Source: a bacterium
GTDB lineage: Bacteria > Bacillota > Sulfobacillia > UBA995
Length of the DNA: 64,000 bases
Direction: 5' to 3'
Assembly: GCA_031082145.1 (NCBI GenBank)
Contig: JAVHLP010000001.1
Span: 365,831 to 429,830, forward strand
Shown: positions 52,170 to 60,518 of the stretch, piece after piece
Numbering within the stretch: position 1 is the first letter of the stretch
Layout: every line of letters starts with the position of its first letter
Notes under the pieces: model-generated
Told to the model about the DNA's origin: nothing
Databases searched by the model: none
What the model saw: the letters and a program-made list of their open reading frames with translations, nothing else
Position numbers and translations under genes: made by a program

Positions 52170-53941
52170 TACATCTGCAGCAGGCGCCTGAACCCTTCTT
52201 CGTCGAGTCCCTGCCCTTGCAGGGGCCCGGAGCTGAAGGCCTCGTGCAGGCGCCCCGGCAGCCGGTCGTCGTCCCGGGTGAAGCCCTCTCTCACGTTGAA
52301 GCAACGGGCCAAGGTTATCACCCGGTCTACCGCCTGCATCAGTTCGTACAGGGAGGTGTTCCAGCCGGTGACCGCCGCCGTCAGTCCGACGAGTTCCTGA
52401 GGGCTCCAGGGAACGAAGTAGCAGACACCCAGGCAGTTGACAAGGTGCCGCAGCCGGCTGACGGCATGGAAGAGCCGGAGCTTGGCCGGTCCCAGGTCGG
52501 TGCGTGCGACCGGGCCGTAGATCCCCAGCGGCCGGAGGTTCTCCAACATGCGCCCGGGCTTCTCGTACAGGGTATCGTGCAGGTTGTGGCAATGGTCGGC
52601 ACCAGTCGGCGACACCGCATAGCCCAGGCCCAGACCGTGTTTGAGACGGGGTTCGTGCATGGGTACCTCCAACCCCTTCACGTGCACGGCCAGCCCGGTG
52701 GCCCGCGGGCCCAGACGACCGGCCGCCACAGCCACCCCTTCCGCCAGCAAGTCGCCCAGGCCCTCTCGCTTGGCAATGGCTCGCAACATCGCAATCATGG
52801 CCTCCGCCTGGCCTGAGCGGAGATCAAGTCCTTCGGTGTCCTCGGCGGTGAGAATACCGTTCTCGAAACACTCCATGGCGAAGCCGATCGCCACCCCGGC
52901 AGAAATGGTGTCCAGCCCCATGGCATTGGCGATCTCGTGGCCCTTGCAGATCGCCTCCAAGTCGTCGATGCCGCAGGTGGAACCAAGCGAAGCCAGGGTC
53001 TCGTATTCAGGCCCGCCGTAGATAGGGTTGACATCCCAGGGGGGTCCGGTGCGGGCCACCCGCTTGCAGCTGGCGGCACACGCATAGCAGCTATCCCTGC
53101 CCACGAGGGGTCCCCGGTTGAAGGCCTCGGCCGAGATGCGCTCCGCGCCCTCGAAGTCGCCCTGCCGGAAGTTGCGGGTGGGCAAGCCGCCGGCCAACTG
53201 CAGGGGCATCAGTACACCGGGGGTGCCGAACTCGGTCAGCCCGGTGTCCTTTTCCTTCTGCTGCCGTATCATCTTCCCGGCCAGCGCCTGCAGGCCTTTG
53301 CGGTCGGCTACCGGCGGCCCGCCGCTTCCCCGGACGGCGACGGCCCTCAGTTGCTTGGCCCCCATGACAGCCCCCATGCCGGTCCGGCCGGCCGCGTGAC
53401 GGAGGTCGTTTATGATGCAGGCGAACCGCACCAGGCGCTCCCCGGCGGGACCACACTGGGCCACGCGAACTCGCCGGTCACCCAGCTGGTCTCGTATGGT
53501 TGCCTCGGCCTCGGCGGTGCTGGCGCCCCAGATATCGCCCGCGTCCCGGATCTCGGCCTCGCCATCAACTATGGAGAGGTACACCGGGCGAGAAGATCGT
53601 CCGCGGATGACGATGGCGTCGTAGCCGGCCCGCTTCAGCTCGGCTCCCCACCACCCGCCGCCCTCGGACGTGCCAAAGGCACCGGTCAGTGGCGACCGGG
53701 CTCCCACGCTGTTGCGGCCACTGCCCGGCAAGGCATGCCCGGTCAGCACACCGGTGGCGAAGATCAGGACGTTGTCTGGACCCAGAGGGTCGGTGCCCGC
53801 CGGCATCTCCCGCATCAAGTAGTGGGCGACGAACCCCTCGCCACCCAGGTACATGCGGTAGAGGTCCTCGGGCGGCTCTTCCACCGCCAACTCCCCCCGG
53901 GAGAGGTCCACCCGTAGAATCTTCCCGTTCACTCCGCTCAC
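52088..53941 (-). CDS. Aldehyde:ferredoxin oxidoreductase (tungsten-pterin type)
   Basis: 617 aa from GTG 53941, six bases after GGAGGG. The AOR fold is clear: N-terminal VNGKILRVDLSRGELAVE, the pterin-binding region FGTSEGGGWWGAELKRAGYD, and the [4Fe-4S] cluster DSCYACAASCKRVART (CxxCxxxC) with a distal Cys (NCLGVCYF). GADHCHNLHDT and LRHLVNCLGVCY lie in the C-terminal part. It oxidises aldehydes to acids with ferredoxin as acceptor, or the reverse, in anaerobes. A stand-alone gene here; the precise aldehyde is not readable. Confidence 0.93.
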   Translation of the reverse strand: MSGVNGKILRVDLSRGELAVEEPPEDLYRMYLGGEGFVAHYLMREMPAGTDPLGPDNVLIFATGVLTGHALPGSGRNSVGARSPLTGAFGTSEGGGWWGAELKRAGYDAIVIRGRSSRPVYLSIVDGEAEIRDAGDIWGASTAEAEATIRDQLGDRRVRVAQCGPAGERLVRFACIINDLRHAAGRTGMGAVMGAKQLRAVAVRGSGGPPVADRKGLQALAGKMIRQQKEKDTGLTEFGTPGVLMPLQLAGGLPTRNFRQGDFEGAERISAEAFNRGPLVGRDSCYACAASCKRVARTGPPWDVNPIYGGPEYETLASLGSTCGIDDLEAICKGHEIANAMGLDTISAGVAIGFAMECFENGILTAEDTEGLDLRSGQAEAMIAMLRAIAKREGLGDLLAEGVAVAAGRLGPRATGLAVHVKGLEVPMHEPRLKHGLGLGYAVSPTGADHCHNLHDTLYEKPGRMLENLRPLGIYGPVARTDLGPAKLRLFHAVSRLRHLVNCLGVCYFVPWSPQELVGLTAAVTGWNTSLYELMQAVDRVITLARCFNVREGFTRDDDRLPGRLHEAFSSGPLQGQGLDEEGFRRLLQMYYELMGWDAGGRPTPGRLASLGLEEFA

Positions 53942-54054
53942 GGCGATCCCTCCAAACAGCGCTCGCACAGGTCTTCTCGGTGACGACAGGTCTCCCCTGC
54001 CGGAGGGGGCCGCATCGGCGAGTGTCCCGGGCGTAAGACCGGGTTTCCCTCTGG

Positions 54055-54249
54055 CTAGTCGATCTCAACGGCCATTCCGCGTGGTAACGACGCCACCCCG
54101 ATGGCACACCGGGCGTGCCTGCCTTCCTCGCCGACAACCTCCACCAGGAGGTCCGACGCACCGTTCACCACCGTTCTCACCGTACGCACGTAGTTGGCGC
54201 CCGGTTGCGGCGCGGCCTCCAGGGTGATACCAAGACGCCTGAGGCTTGT
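54055..54249 (-). pseudogene. RidA/YjgF-family remnant with internal deletion
   Basis: About 64 codons in one frame read as two RidA ends joined: LRRLGITLEAAPQPGANYVR (normal N-terminus) runs straight into NGASDLLVEVVGEEGRHARC and AIGVASLPRGMAVEID (normal C-terminus). Around 75 residues between them, including the enamine-deaminase core, are missing. The frame is unbroken across the join, and no start codon with a ribosome site is close to the N-terminus. I call it an in-frame deleted, non-functional copy. Confidence 0.7.
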
Positions 54250-54305
54250 TGAGTGTTGAGAGGTCTTCCAGGAGGTGAGCTGCCGTCCGTTACTGCGGCG
54301 AGAGT

Positions 54306-54749
54306 TCAAGAGTGGCGGGGCCCGTGGCCCCTCCCCCGGTGCCACCGCGGCCGTACTTCCCGGCTCCCACAGCCAGGACAGGGCTCCCCTTGTTCTTGCC
54401 CGGCTCCTTCCTCCCGCTCCCACCGCGCCCCGCACTCGGCACACAGGAGAGTCCGGGCCACCACCCGGTAGGGGCCGCCCTCGATCCGGATCGCCTTTCC
54501 CTCCACCAGGGCCTGGGTGAGCTTACGGCGAGCGGCGGCCGCAATCCGCTGAAATGTGCTCTGTCCCAACCCCATACGCCTGGCCGCTTCCTCCTGCTCC
54601 AGCCCTTCCAGGTCGCTCAGGCGCAGGGCCTCGAACTCATCCACACCCAGACGGACCTCGTCCAGCGCATGCATGGGTACGCCGGCAGGCTTGAAGTAGG
54701 TGACTTCCGGTTCGAACTCAACAAACCTCCGTTTAGGTGGTCGTGGCAA
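54306..54749 (-). CDS. DUF134-family predicted DNA-binding protein
   Basis: 147 aa from TTG 54749, behind GGGAGGGG. The start PRPPKRRFVEFEPEVTYFKP is diagnostic of DUF134 (UPF0251). A helix-turn-helix follows (DLEGLEQEEAARRMGLGQST, then FQRIAAAARRKL), and the C-terminus has four Cys in CAECGARWE...CPGCGS, a likely zinc ribbon. DUF134 genes are often linked to iron-sulfur ATPase and NifX-like genes, as here, and are thought to regulate them. Confidence 0.9.
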   Translation of the reverse strand: MPRPPKRRFVEFEPEVTYFKPAGVPMHALDEVRLGVDEFEALRLSDLEGLEQEEAARRMGLGQSTFQRIAAAARRKLTQALVEGKAIRIEGGPYRVVARTLLCAECGARWEREEGAGQEQGEPCPGCGSREVRPRWHRGRGHGPRHS

Positions 54750-54770
54750 TACGTCCCCTCCCGCTGGAGG

Positions 54771-55628
54771 CTAGGTTTCCCCCGCCAGCAACTGCCGCCA
54801 GAGCAGCCGGATCGCCCGCGAGGTCTCGTCCCCAGCACACTCCACCACCGGCCGGCCGGCAACCCCGGCGGCGGTGAATGCCGGATCGTACGGTATCCGG
54901 GCTGCGACCTGAACTTCTTCCTGCCGGCAACGTTCTTCCATGGCCCGGGAGGTTCCTTCATGCAGGTCATAGCGGTTTACGCAGACCAGGGTAGGAACGC
55001 CGAAATGGCGGCAGACCGCCAACACCCGTTGGAGGTCGTGCAAGCCGGACAGACCGGGCTCCGTCACCACTAGAGCACGGGTCACCCCTGTTAGCGAGGC
55101 CATGACCGGGCAGCCGATCCCCGGTGGCCCGTCAATCAGCACCAGATCTTGGCGCCCGGAGGCCGCTAACTCCTCCGCCCGCCGCCGGACGGCGGTTACC
55201 AGCTTGCCCGAGTTGGCCTCGCCGGGGCGCAGGCGAGCGTGCACCAGCGGCCCGTAGGCGGTATCAGACACAAACCACTCTCCGGAAACCTTATCCTCCA
55301 TGGCGATGGCTTCGACGGGACAGAACCTGGCGCATACCCCGCACCCCTCGCAAGACCAGGGGTCCACCCGGAAGCCGTCGATGGCATCATACCGGCAGAG
55401 TTCTTGGCACAGCCCACACTGCCGGCAGCGAGCGGCGTCTATGCGGGCCTCCCGGGCGGCCTGGAAGGAGTGGCGCTCACGCAAGGCCGGCCGTAGGACA
55501 AGCCCAAGGTTAGCGGCGTCGACGTCGCAGTCGGCCAAGACCGCTGGGGGGCCCAGGGCGGCGAACGACGCCACCAGGGACGTCTTGCCGGTGCCGCCCT
55601 TCCCGCTCACTACTGCGATCTGCCTCAC
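54771..55628 (-). CDS. Ferredoxin-fused MinD/ParA-like ATPase (copy A)
   Basis: 285 aa from GTG 55628, overlapping the next upstream gene by 4 bp. Deviant Walker A VSGKGGTGKTSLV, then two inserted [4Fe-4S] motifs CRQCGLCQELCRYDA and CEGCGVCARFCPVEA, and DLVLIDGPPGIGCP (Walker B region). This is the CooC/Mrp-related iron-sulfur ATPase type found as adjacent pairs in anaerobes. Likely role: metal-cluster insertion or carrier function for a redox enzyme. Partner of copy B. Confidence 0.9.
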   Translation of the reverse strand: MRQIAVVSGKGGTGKTSLVASFAALGPPAVLADCDVDAANLGLVLRPALRERHSFQAAREARIDAARCRQCGLCQELCRYDAIDGFRVDPWSCEGCGVCARFCPVEAIAMEDKVSGEWFVSDTAYGPLVHARLRPGEANSGKLVTAVRRRAEELAASGRQDLVLIDGPPGIGCPVMASLTGVTRALVVTEPGLSGLHDLQRVLAVCRHFGVPTLVCVNRYDLHEGTSRAMEERCRQEEVQVAARIPYDPAFTAAGVAGRPVVECAGDETSRAIRLLWRQLLAGET

Positions 55629-56503
55629 GACCGGCCCCTCCTGGCCCGGCGAAGAACCTCTTCTCCCAGGGCCGCGAACTCGCCCCGCCAACGGGGCAAG
55701 CGCCCGGCTGGTATGCCGCGGGCGTGGGCCTCGGCCAGGGCTCGATCAAATGGGATCCGGAGCAGGATGGCGAGGTCCCTCTGGCGACACCAGCTCTCCA
55801 CCTCGCCGTCTCCCACGTCAGAGCGGTTCAGTACCACGGCCGACGGCACCTCGAGGCCCCTCGCCAGTTCCACAGCCAGGCGGAGGTCGCTCAACCCGAA
55901 AGGGGTGGGCTCGGTGACCAGGAGGCACAGGTCGCTCCCCCGCACCGCGCCCACCACCGGGCATGAGGTTCCCGGCGCGGCATCGATGATGACCACCCGG
56001 TCCCGGCGGGCCTGGCGCCGGACCGCCCGGACCACGGGAGCGGCGAAGGGCTGGCCGGGCTCCAGCCTGCCCTCGGCGAAGAGCAGGGAGCCCGTTTTTC
56101 CCGTTCTCACCAGGCCCACCCGGCGGTTTTCCTCAGTTATGGCTTGCTCCGGGCAGACCCGGACACATCCCCCGCAGCCGTGGCAAAGCTCGCGGAAGAC
56201 CAGCACTTCCCGGTCGGTGACGGCGAGGGCGCCCGACCCGCAGAAGGCGGCACACTCCCCACAGCGAGTGCAACGCTGATGGTCAACCCGTGGCACCGGC
56301 ACCATGACCTCTTCCTGATAGGACCAGGTAGGGCCGAGGAAGAGGTGGGCGTCGGGCTCCTCCACGTCGGCGTCCAATAGTTGGACGGGAACTCGCTTTG
56401 CCAGGGCAAGGGCGAGACTGGTAGCCACGGTGGTCTTCCCCGTCCCACCCTTGCCGCTGGCCACGGTGATAACCGGGTTGGGATCAGTCGTCTTCCGACT
56501 CAA
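55625..56503 (-). CDS. Ferredoxin-fused MinD/ParA-like ATPase (copy B)
   Basis: 292 aa from TTG 56503. VASGKGGTGKTTVATSL, [4Fe-4S] motifs CTRCGECAAFCGSGA and CHGCGGCVRVCPEQA, and RVVIIDAAPGTSCPVV. It is paralogous to copy A (54771-55628) and overlaps it by 4 bp, so the two are likely to act as a heterodimer. The start overlaps the last 20 bp of the upstream short ORF. Confidence 0.9.
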   Translation of the reverse strand: MSRKTTDPNPVITVASGKGGTGKTTVATSLALALAKRVPVQLLDADVEEPDAHLFLGPTWSYQEEVMVPVPRVDHQRCTRCGECAAFCGSGALAVTDREVLVFRELCHGCGGCVRVCPEQAITEENRRVGLVRTGKTGSLLFAEGRLEPGQPFAAPVVRAVRRQARRDRVVIIDAAPGTSCPVVGAVRGSDLCLLVTEPTPFGLSDLRLAVELARGLEVPSAVVLNRSDVGDGEVESWCRQRDLAILLRIPFDRALAEAHARGIPAGRLPRWRGEFAALGEEVLRRARRGRS

Positions 56504-56825
56504 GTTCGTTTAGCCGCTTCTCAATGGCCTCGAGTTCCCGGCGGAGGGCCGCAGCCTCTTCCTTCAGCAAGCCCGCCTCCGTCCCCGGCTCCGGTGGGCC
56601 GTATCCCCAGGAGCCCGCTGCTGACCACCAGCTAGGCGGGCCAACCCGGCATCCCCATCCCGGTCTCCGCCAGGACCGCCACCCCGGCATGTCAGACCCT
56701 CTCCTCGACAGCCAGGCTCCTCCCGCAAGAGCCCTCCGACCAGCCCAAAACTGGGGACCGGTCGCCGGGGAGCAGTGGCCTGGCCCACCCGGTCCGGGGA
56801 CCCAACCCCAAGGGGCCAGTTCCAT
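56484..56825 (-). pseudogene. C-terminal part of a DUF5320-like protein in a separate frame
   Basis: The ORF from ATG 56825 encodes 113 aa, but only its last ~50 residues look meaningful: WSAAGSWGYGPPEPGTE, then a coiled coil LKEEAAALRRELEAIEKRLN ending ELESEDD, the usual tail of DUF5320 proteins. The matching N-terminus (MPGFDRTGPEGRGPMTGG) is encoded 40 bp upstream in another frame at 56866-57057. A TAG at about 56837 closes this frame upstream. Either one gene broken by frameshifts (or assembly error), or two small genes. Confidence 0.45.
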
Positions 56826-56865
56826 CTCCTCCAGGCACTACGGCCACCTCCTCTCCGTCCCGTAT

Positions 56866-57057
56866 CTACCATGAACCCCGCCTGGCTCCGCCCCGCCGCC
56901 ATCGTAGGCCGAGGCCCAAGCGGCCCAGGAGCGTCAGCCGGCGGCGGGGACGGCCAAGCCGGTTGGCCAGGTTCCGGAGTGGTACCCGGCACAACCCTCG
57001 GCCACCACCCGTCATCGGTCCTCTTCCCTCAGGTCCGGTCCTGTCGAATCCGGGCAT
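56866..57057 (-). CDS. DUF5320-like N-terminal ORF
   Basis: 63 aa from ATG 57057, about seven bases after GGAGGT. MPGFDRTGPEGRGPMTGGGR is the DUF5320 signature; the rest is Arg/Leu/Gly-rich and ends at TAG. The usual C-terminal coiled coil is in the next ORF (see 56484-56825). DUF5320 proteins are small, of unknown function, and travel with iron-sulfur ATPases and NifX-like proteins, as here. The start overlaps the NifX-like gene's end by 46 bp. Confidence 0.6.
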   Translation of the reverse strand: MPGFDRTGPEGRGPMTGGGRGLCRVPLRNLANRLGRPRRRLTLLGRLGLGLRWRRGGARRGSW

Positions 57058-57401
57058 CCGGTCACCTCCTCTCCATGTTCGCACAGCGTCTCACCGGTCT
57101 CGAGGGCGCCCGCCAGGTAGCTCCTGACGGCCATGTCGACCGGACCGGTGACTCCTACCAACGCCTCGATGCCCTCGCGGGCGAAGAGCTCCTTGGCCCG
57201 CGGCCCCATGCCTCCCGCCATTATGCAGGTAACCCCTAGCCGGGCGAGATAGCCGGGGAGGAAGCCGGGCTGGTGACCGGGATTGGGGACTATGGTGCTG
57301 GCGGTGATCACACCGTCCTGCACGCCGATCAGCGTGTACTCCGAGCACCGCCCGAAGTGCGGGGCTACCCTGCCTCCCTCGGTGGCCACGGCGATCTTCA
57401 C
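57012..57401 (-). CDS. NifB/NifX-family iron-molybdenum cluster-binding-like protein (copy 1)
   Basis: 129 aa. MKIAVATEGGRVAPHFGRCS begins the dinitrogenase FeMo-cofactor biosynthesis fold; VTCIMAGGMGPRAKELFARE is its second marker. The C-terminal tail has additional Cys (LCEHGEEVTGCPDS). No nitrogenase gene is in the window; such stand-alone proteins in anaerobes are thought to handle Fe-S or heterometal clusters. Overlaps copy 2 by 4 bp. Confidence 0.88.
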   Translation of the reverse strand: MKIAVATEGGRVAPHFGRCSEYTLIGVQDGVITASTIVPNPGHQPGFLPGYLARLGVTCIMAGGMGPRAKELFAREGIEALVGVTGPVDMAVRSYLAGALETGETLCEHGEEVTGCPDSTGPDLREEDR

Positions 57402-57778
57402 CGGCCTCTCCCTCCCTGCCCACCCCAGCCGGGGCTGACGGTCGGTCCCCCCACCGGCGTCAACTCTCCCTGCCGGTACCGGCGCAGGGCATCCGCAACC
57501 GTTCCCGTGATGTCACCGTAGACCTTGATCCCCGCCGCCTCCAGCACCGCCAGTGCGTTCGGCCCGACCTGGGCCGCCAACACCGCCTCCACTTTCCTGT
57601 CCACCAGCATCCGCGCCGTCTGAATGCCCGCCCCCCGCGCGGCATCGCGGCCGGCATTGGGGACGGCCTCCAGTTCATCCCCCTCCGGACCCACCAGTAC
57701 CAGATAGGCACAGCGCCCGAAGCGCGGATCAACGGGCGAGTCCAGGTTGGGTCCCTGCGAACAGATGGCCACCTTCAC
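57398..57778 (-). CDS. NifB/NifX-family cluster-binding-like protein (copy 2)
   Basis: 126 aa. MKVAICSQGPNLDSPVDPRF, then GRCAYLVLVGPEGDEL and VEAVLAAQVGPNALAVLEAA follow the NifX/NafY fold. Overlaps the Mrp gene and copy 1 by 4 bp each, giving Mrp-NifX-NifX order. The tail after ~110 is Gly-rich. Confidence 0.88.
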   Translation of the reverse strand: MKVAICSQGPNLDSPVDPRFGRCAYLVLVGPEGDELEAVPNAGRDAARGAGIQTARMLVDRKVEAVLAAQVGPNALAVLEAAGIKVYGDITGTVADALRRYRQGELTPVGGPTVSPGWGGQGGRGR

Positions 57779-58587
57779 CCCTGGTCACCTCCCTTGGTCG
57801 ATCGAGCCGGGCCGTCCAGCAACGAAGGCAAGACCTTCAAGAAATCCACCTCATACTTCTCGATCTCCCCCCGGTCCCCGAGTTCGGATATGGCGGGGTC
57901 CAGAGGAACGGTTCCGAGGAGGCGTACCCCCATGGCATCCGACGTCTCCCGGGCGTGGCTGGACCCGAACACGCGAAAGGTCTCGCCGCACGCCGGGCAG
58001 CGGGCGAAAGCCATGTTCTCCACCAGTCCGATCACCCTAACATTAAGCCTGGCAGCCATTTTAATGGCCTTACGCACAACCATCGCAGCCAGGTCTTGGG
58101 GTGAGGTGACAACGATCAGGCCGTCCAGGGGGATGCATTGGAGTACCGTCAGGGGCGCGTCGCCGGTACCCGGCGGCAGATCGATGACCAGGTAATCCAG
58201 GTCGCCCCACACCACGTCAGTCCAGAACTGCCTGACAGTCCCGGCTATCAGTGGCCCCCGCCAGATCACGGGGTCGTCCTCGGCGTCCAAGAACAGGTTC
58301 AACGACATCACCAGGACCCCCGTCTTGGTCCGGGGAGGGACCATGCCCAGCCCCTCCAGGGGGACTACCGCCTCCTTGATCCCAAACAGCCTGGGTATGC
58401 TGGGACCGGTGATGTCGGCGTCAAGGATCCCAACCCGGTGACCCTCCCGGTTCAGGGCCACCGCCAGAAAGGCGGTGACCGTAGACTTGCCCACCCCTCC
58501 CTTACCGCTCATGACCGCCACTACACGTTGAATCCTGCTATGTTGCGGCACCGGCAGCTTCTCGAGCACCTGGCCGGCCTCGCCCAC
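57775..58587 (-). CDS. Mrp/NBP35-family iron-sulfur cluster carrier ATPase
   Basis: 270 aa from GTG 58587. VMSGKGGVGKSTVTAFLAVA (deviant Walker A), ILDADITGPSIPRLF, LDYLVIDLPPGTGDAPLTVL and CPACGE, the CxxC that binds the bridging [4Fe-4S]. This is the ApbC/Mrp carrier. First gene of the minus-strand cluster; no N-terminal DUF59 domain. A palindrome and a TATAAA element precede it at 58612-58633. Confidence 0.92.
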   Translation of the reverse strand: MGEAGQVLEKLPVPQHSRIQRVVAVMSGKGGVGKSTVTAFLAVALNREGHRVGILDADITGPSIPRLFGIKEAVVPLEGLGMVPPRTKTGVLVMSLNLFLDAEDDPVIWRGPLIAGTVRQFWTDVVWGDLDYLVIDLPPGTGDAPLTVLQCIPLDGLIVVTSPQDLAAMVVRKAIKMAARLNVRVIGLVENMAFARCPACGETFRVFGSSHARETSDAMGVRLLGTVPLDPAISELGDRGEIEKYEVDFLKVLPSLLDGPARSTKGGDQG

Positions 58588-58611
58588 GTCACAACCCCCA
58601 TCCCGAAGGTG

Positions 58612-58633
58612 TTTATATCCGCTTTAATCGGAT
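58612..58633 (-). promoter_or_regulatory. TATAAA element with overlapping inverted repeat upstream of mrp
   Basis: TATAAA (58617-58612 on the minus strand) and, just upstream, ATCCG-N7-CGGAT (58617-58633). The surrounding ~60 bp are much more AT-rich than the window. No good TTGACA lies 17 bp upstream (GGTTAG at best), which suggests an activator- or repressor-dependent promoter. It is 25-46 bp before the mrp start. Confidence 0.4.
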
Positions 58634-58781
58634 TCTAACCCGTTATCACTTTAATATTTATCCCGCTGACGGTCAAGAGGGTTCTTGGCAGAAGAGAGCC
58701 AGCCAGCAGCTTGTGGGCGGACGCTGGGCCTTTCCGAAGGTCGCGCCAGATGTGACGACTGGCGAGTTCCTGACCTCAGGC

Positions 58782-59690
58782 CTAGCCGGGCGCGCGACTG
58801 CTTGATCCTGTTGCCTGCTCCATCCAGTCCAGTACCTCGCGGCAGTCACCGGCCACCTGCCCCACCTCCAGCCCGGGCTTCAAGCTGGGGCCATGGAAGT
58901 CGGAGCCGGCCGTCACCCCCAGGCCGAGTCGCCGCGCCAGCCTTCTGAGCCCGCGAGACACGCTGGCCGAGTGGTAAGAACTGAACACCTCTACCCCTGC
59001 CAATCCCCGTCCGGCTAGCTCGCGCAGTAAGGGCTCCAGGGCACTCGCCGGTTTCCCCAGGCCCAGACTCACCACGGGGTGGGCCAGCACGGGGACGCCG
59101 CCCACTCCCCGGACGAGGTCGATCGCCTCCCCGATCGGCATCACGGCGGTAGATACATACCCCGGGGCTGAGGGACCCTGGTAGTCCCGGAAAAAGGCCA
59201 GACGCGCCGGCAGGTCTGCCGCCCGGTAAGGGTCAAGCCGGCGATCGGCGCGGTCCCGGTCTCCCCGCAGGAGCGCTTCGAGCAGGGACTTGAGGATGTA
59301 GCCACCCTCCGGCCGGAACTCCAACACATCCTCATCCTCGACCCAGAACCCAAGCGAGCGCATGCGTGCAGCGCGACCGAGGAGCGCCTGGGCAAAGTCC
59401 CGTTCGGCCCGGGCGAGGCGTTCGCCAAAGCCCGGGGCTTGCCAGTCCACAAAGTAACCGAGGAGATGGACCTCGCCGTCCCCGTGGGCTGCGCTGATCT
59501 CCACCCCGGGGATAACCCGGACGCCCCTCGCCTCCCCCGCCGTGAGCGCTTCCCCCACCCCGGCCACCGTGTTGTGGTCGGTGACGGCTACGGCGGACAG
59601 CCCGGCGGCAGCCGCTCTGCGGATCACCTCGGCCGGGGCGAAGTCGCCGTCGCTGGCGGTAGTATGCAGGTGCAGGTCTGCCCGGTCCAC
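58782..59690 (-). CDS. PHP-domain phosphoesterase
   Basis: 302 aa from GTG 59690, eight bases after GGAGG. The PHP metal motifs: DLHLHTTASDGDFAPAE, AVTDHNTVAGVGEAL, VIPGVEISAAHGDGEVHLLG and TAGSDFHGPS, near the C-terminus. Members of this subfamily (YciV/TrpH-like) include a 3',5'-nucleotide bisphosphate phosphatase. The neighbourhood adds no further clue. Confidence 0.92.
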   Translation of the reverse strand: MDRADLHLHTTASDGDFAPAEVIRRAAAAGLSAVAVTDHNTVAGVGEALTAGEARGVRVIPGVEISAAHGDGEVHLLGYFVDWQAPGFGERLARAERDFAQALLGRAARMRSLGFWVEDEDVLEFRPEGGYILKSLLEALLRGDRDRADRRLDPYRAADLPARLAFFRDYQGPSAPGYVSTAVMPIGEAIDLVRGVGGVPVLAHPVVSLGLGKPASALEPLLRELAGRGLAGVEVFSSYHSASVSRGLRRLARRLGLGVTAGSDFHGPSLKPGLEVGQVAGDCREVLDWMEQATGSSSRAPG

Positions 59691-59873
59691 GCATCATGCC
59701 TCCAAGACTCACCCCGACCGCCTCAGGTGGGCGATGACCGCCAGACCGGCAGCCGGGCCGTTGGCCCTTCGCCGTCTTGGCATACCTTGCCTGCCTGGAG
59801 CGGAGTCCCGGAGAAGGAATATCTCCCGGCGGAGGCGAAATGACGCCGGGCATTTCAGCGAGGAGGTAGGTTA

Positions 59874-60503
59874 TTGAGGCGGCTGGCCCTGAGCAGCCTG
59901 CGGCGCCGACGAGTTCACGGGGCTCCGCCCAGCCGGGAGTTCGATCCCCGCTGGGAAGCCATCTCACCGGGACACCGGCAGGTGCTCACGCGGTTCCTGT
60001 CCCGGCTCGGGCCGGGAGCAAGCATATTGGACGCCGGCTGCGGCACCGGGAAATACTGGCCGGTGTTCGCGGAGGCGGGACTGGCCGTCACCGGGGTGGA
60101 CCGATCGGCCAGCATGCTCAAGTGCGCCGGCGAGAAACTCCCCGACGCCGGCCTCGTCTGCTCTCCCCTGCAGGCCTACCGGCCGCCGCCGGGCAGCTTC
60201 GACGCCGTGTGGTGCTCTGACGTCATGGAATGCCTGCCTCCCGGCGACTGGCCCGGGGTGCTCTCCTGCCTGGTGGCCAGCCTGCGGCCCGGCGGCCTGA
60301 TCATGGTCAGCTTCGAGGCTCCGGGCCCCCTGCGGCTGCGGCTTCGTCACTACCTGGCAGGCCGCCACCAGCGGTCTGCGGGCCACTCACCCCTGTCGGC
60401 AGGCGGGTGGCTCCGCCGGGTCCTGCGCCGCCTGCCGGTGCGCACCATCGACTGGCAAGTGGGTGACGGCTACCGCTTCTGGCTGGCCTCCCGGAAGCCC
60501 TGA
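59874..60503 (+). CDS. SAM-dependent methyltransferase, class I
   Basis: 209 aa from TTG 59874 behind GGAGGTAGG. Motif I ILDAGCGTGKYWPVFAEAGL (about residue 51), VTGVDRSASMLKCA, FDAVWCSDVMECLP (post I) and LRPGGLIMVSFEAP. It is a small-molecule type methyltransferase of the methyltransf_11/25 group; no substrate domain is recognisable. Lone plus-strand gene between minus-strand units. Confidence 0.88.
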   Translation: MRRLALSSLRRRRVHGAPPSREFDPRWEAISPGHRQVLTRFLSRLGPGASILDAGCGTGKYWPVFAEAGLAVTGVDRSASMLKCAGEKLPDAGLVCSPLQAYRPPPGSFDAVWCSDVMECLPPGDWPGVLSCLVASLRPGGLIMVSFEAPGPLRLRLRHYLAGRHQRSAGHSPLSAGGWLRRVLRRLPVRTIDWQVGDGYRFWLASRKP

Positions 60504-60518
60504 CTCCGCCGCCCCGAG

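Noticed and set aside
57012-57778. NifX-like genes as part of a nitrogenase cluster
   Set aside because: No nifH, nifD, nifK, nifE, nifN or nifB gene is nearby; these stand-alone forms occur in many non-diazotrophs.
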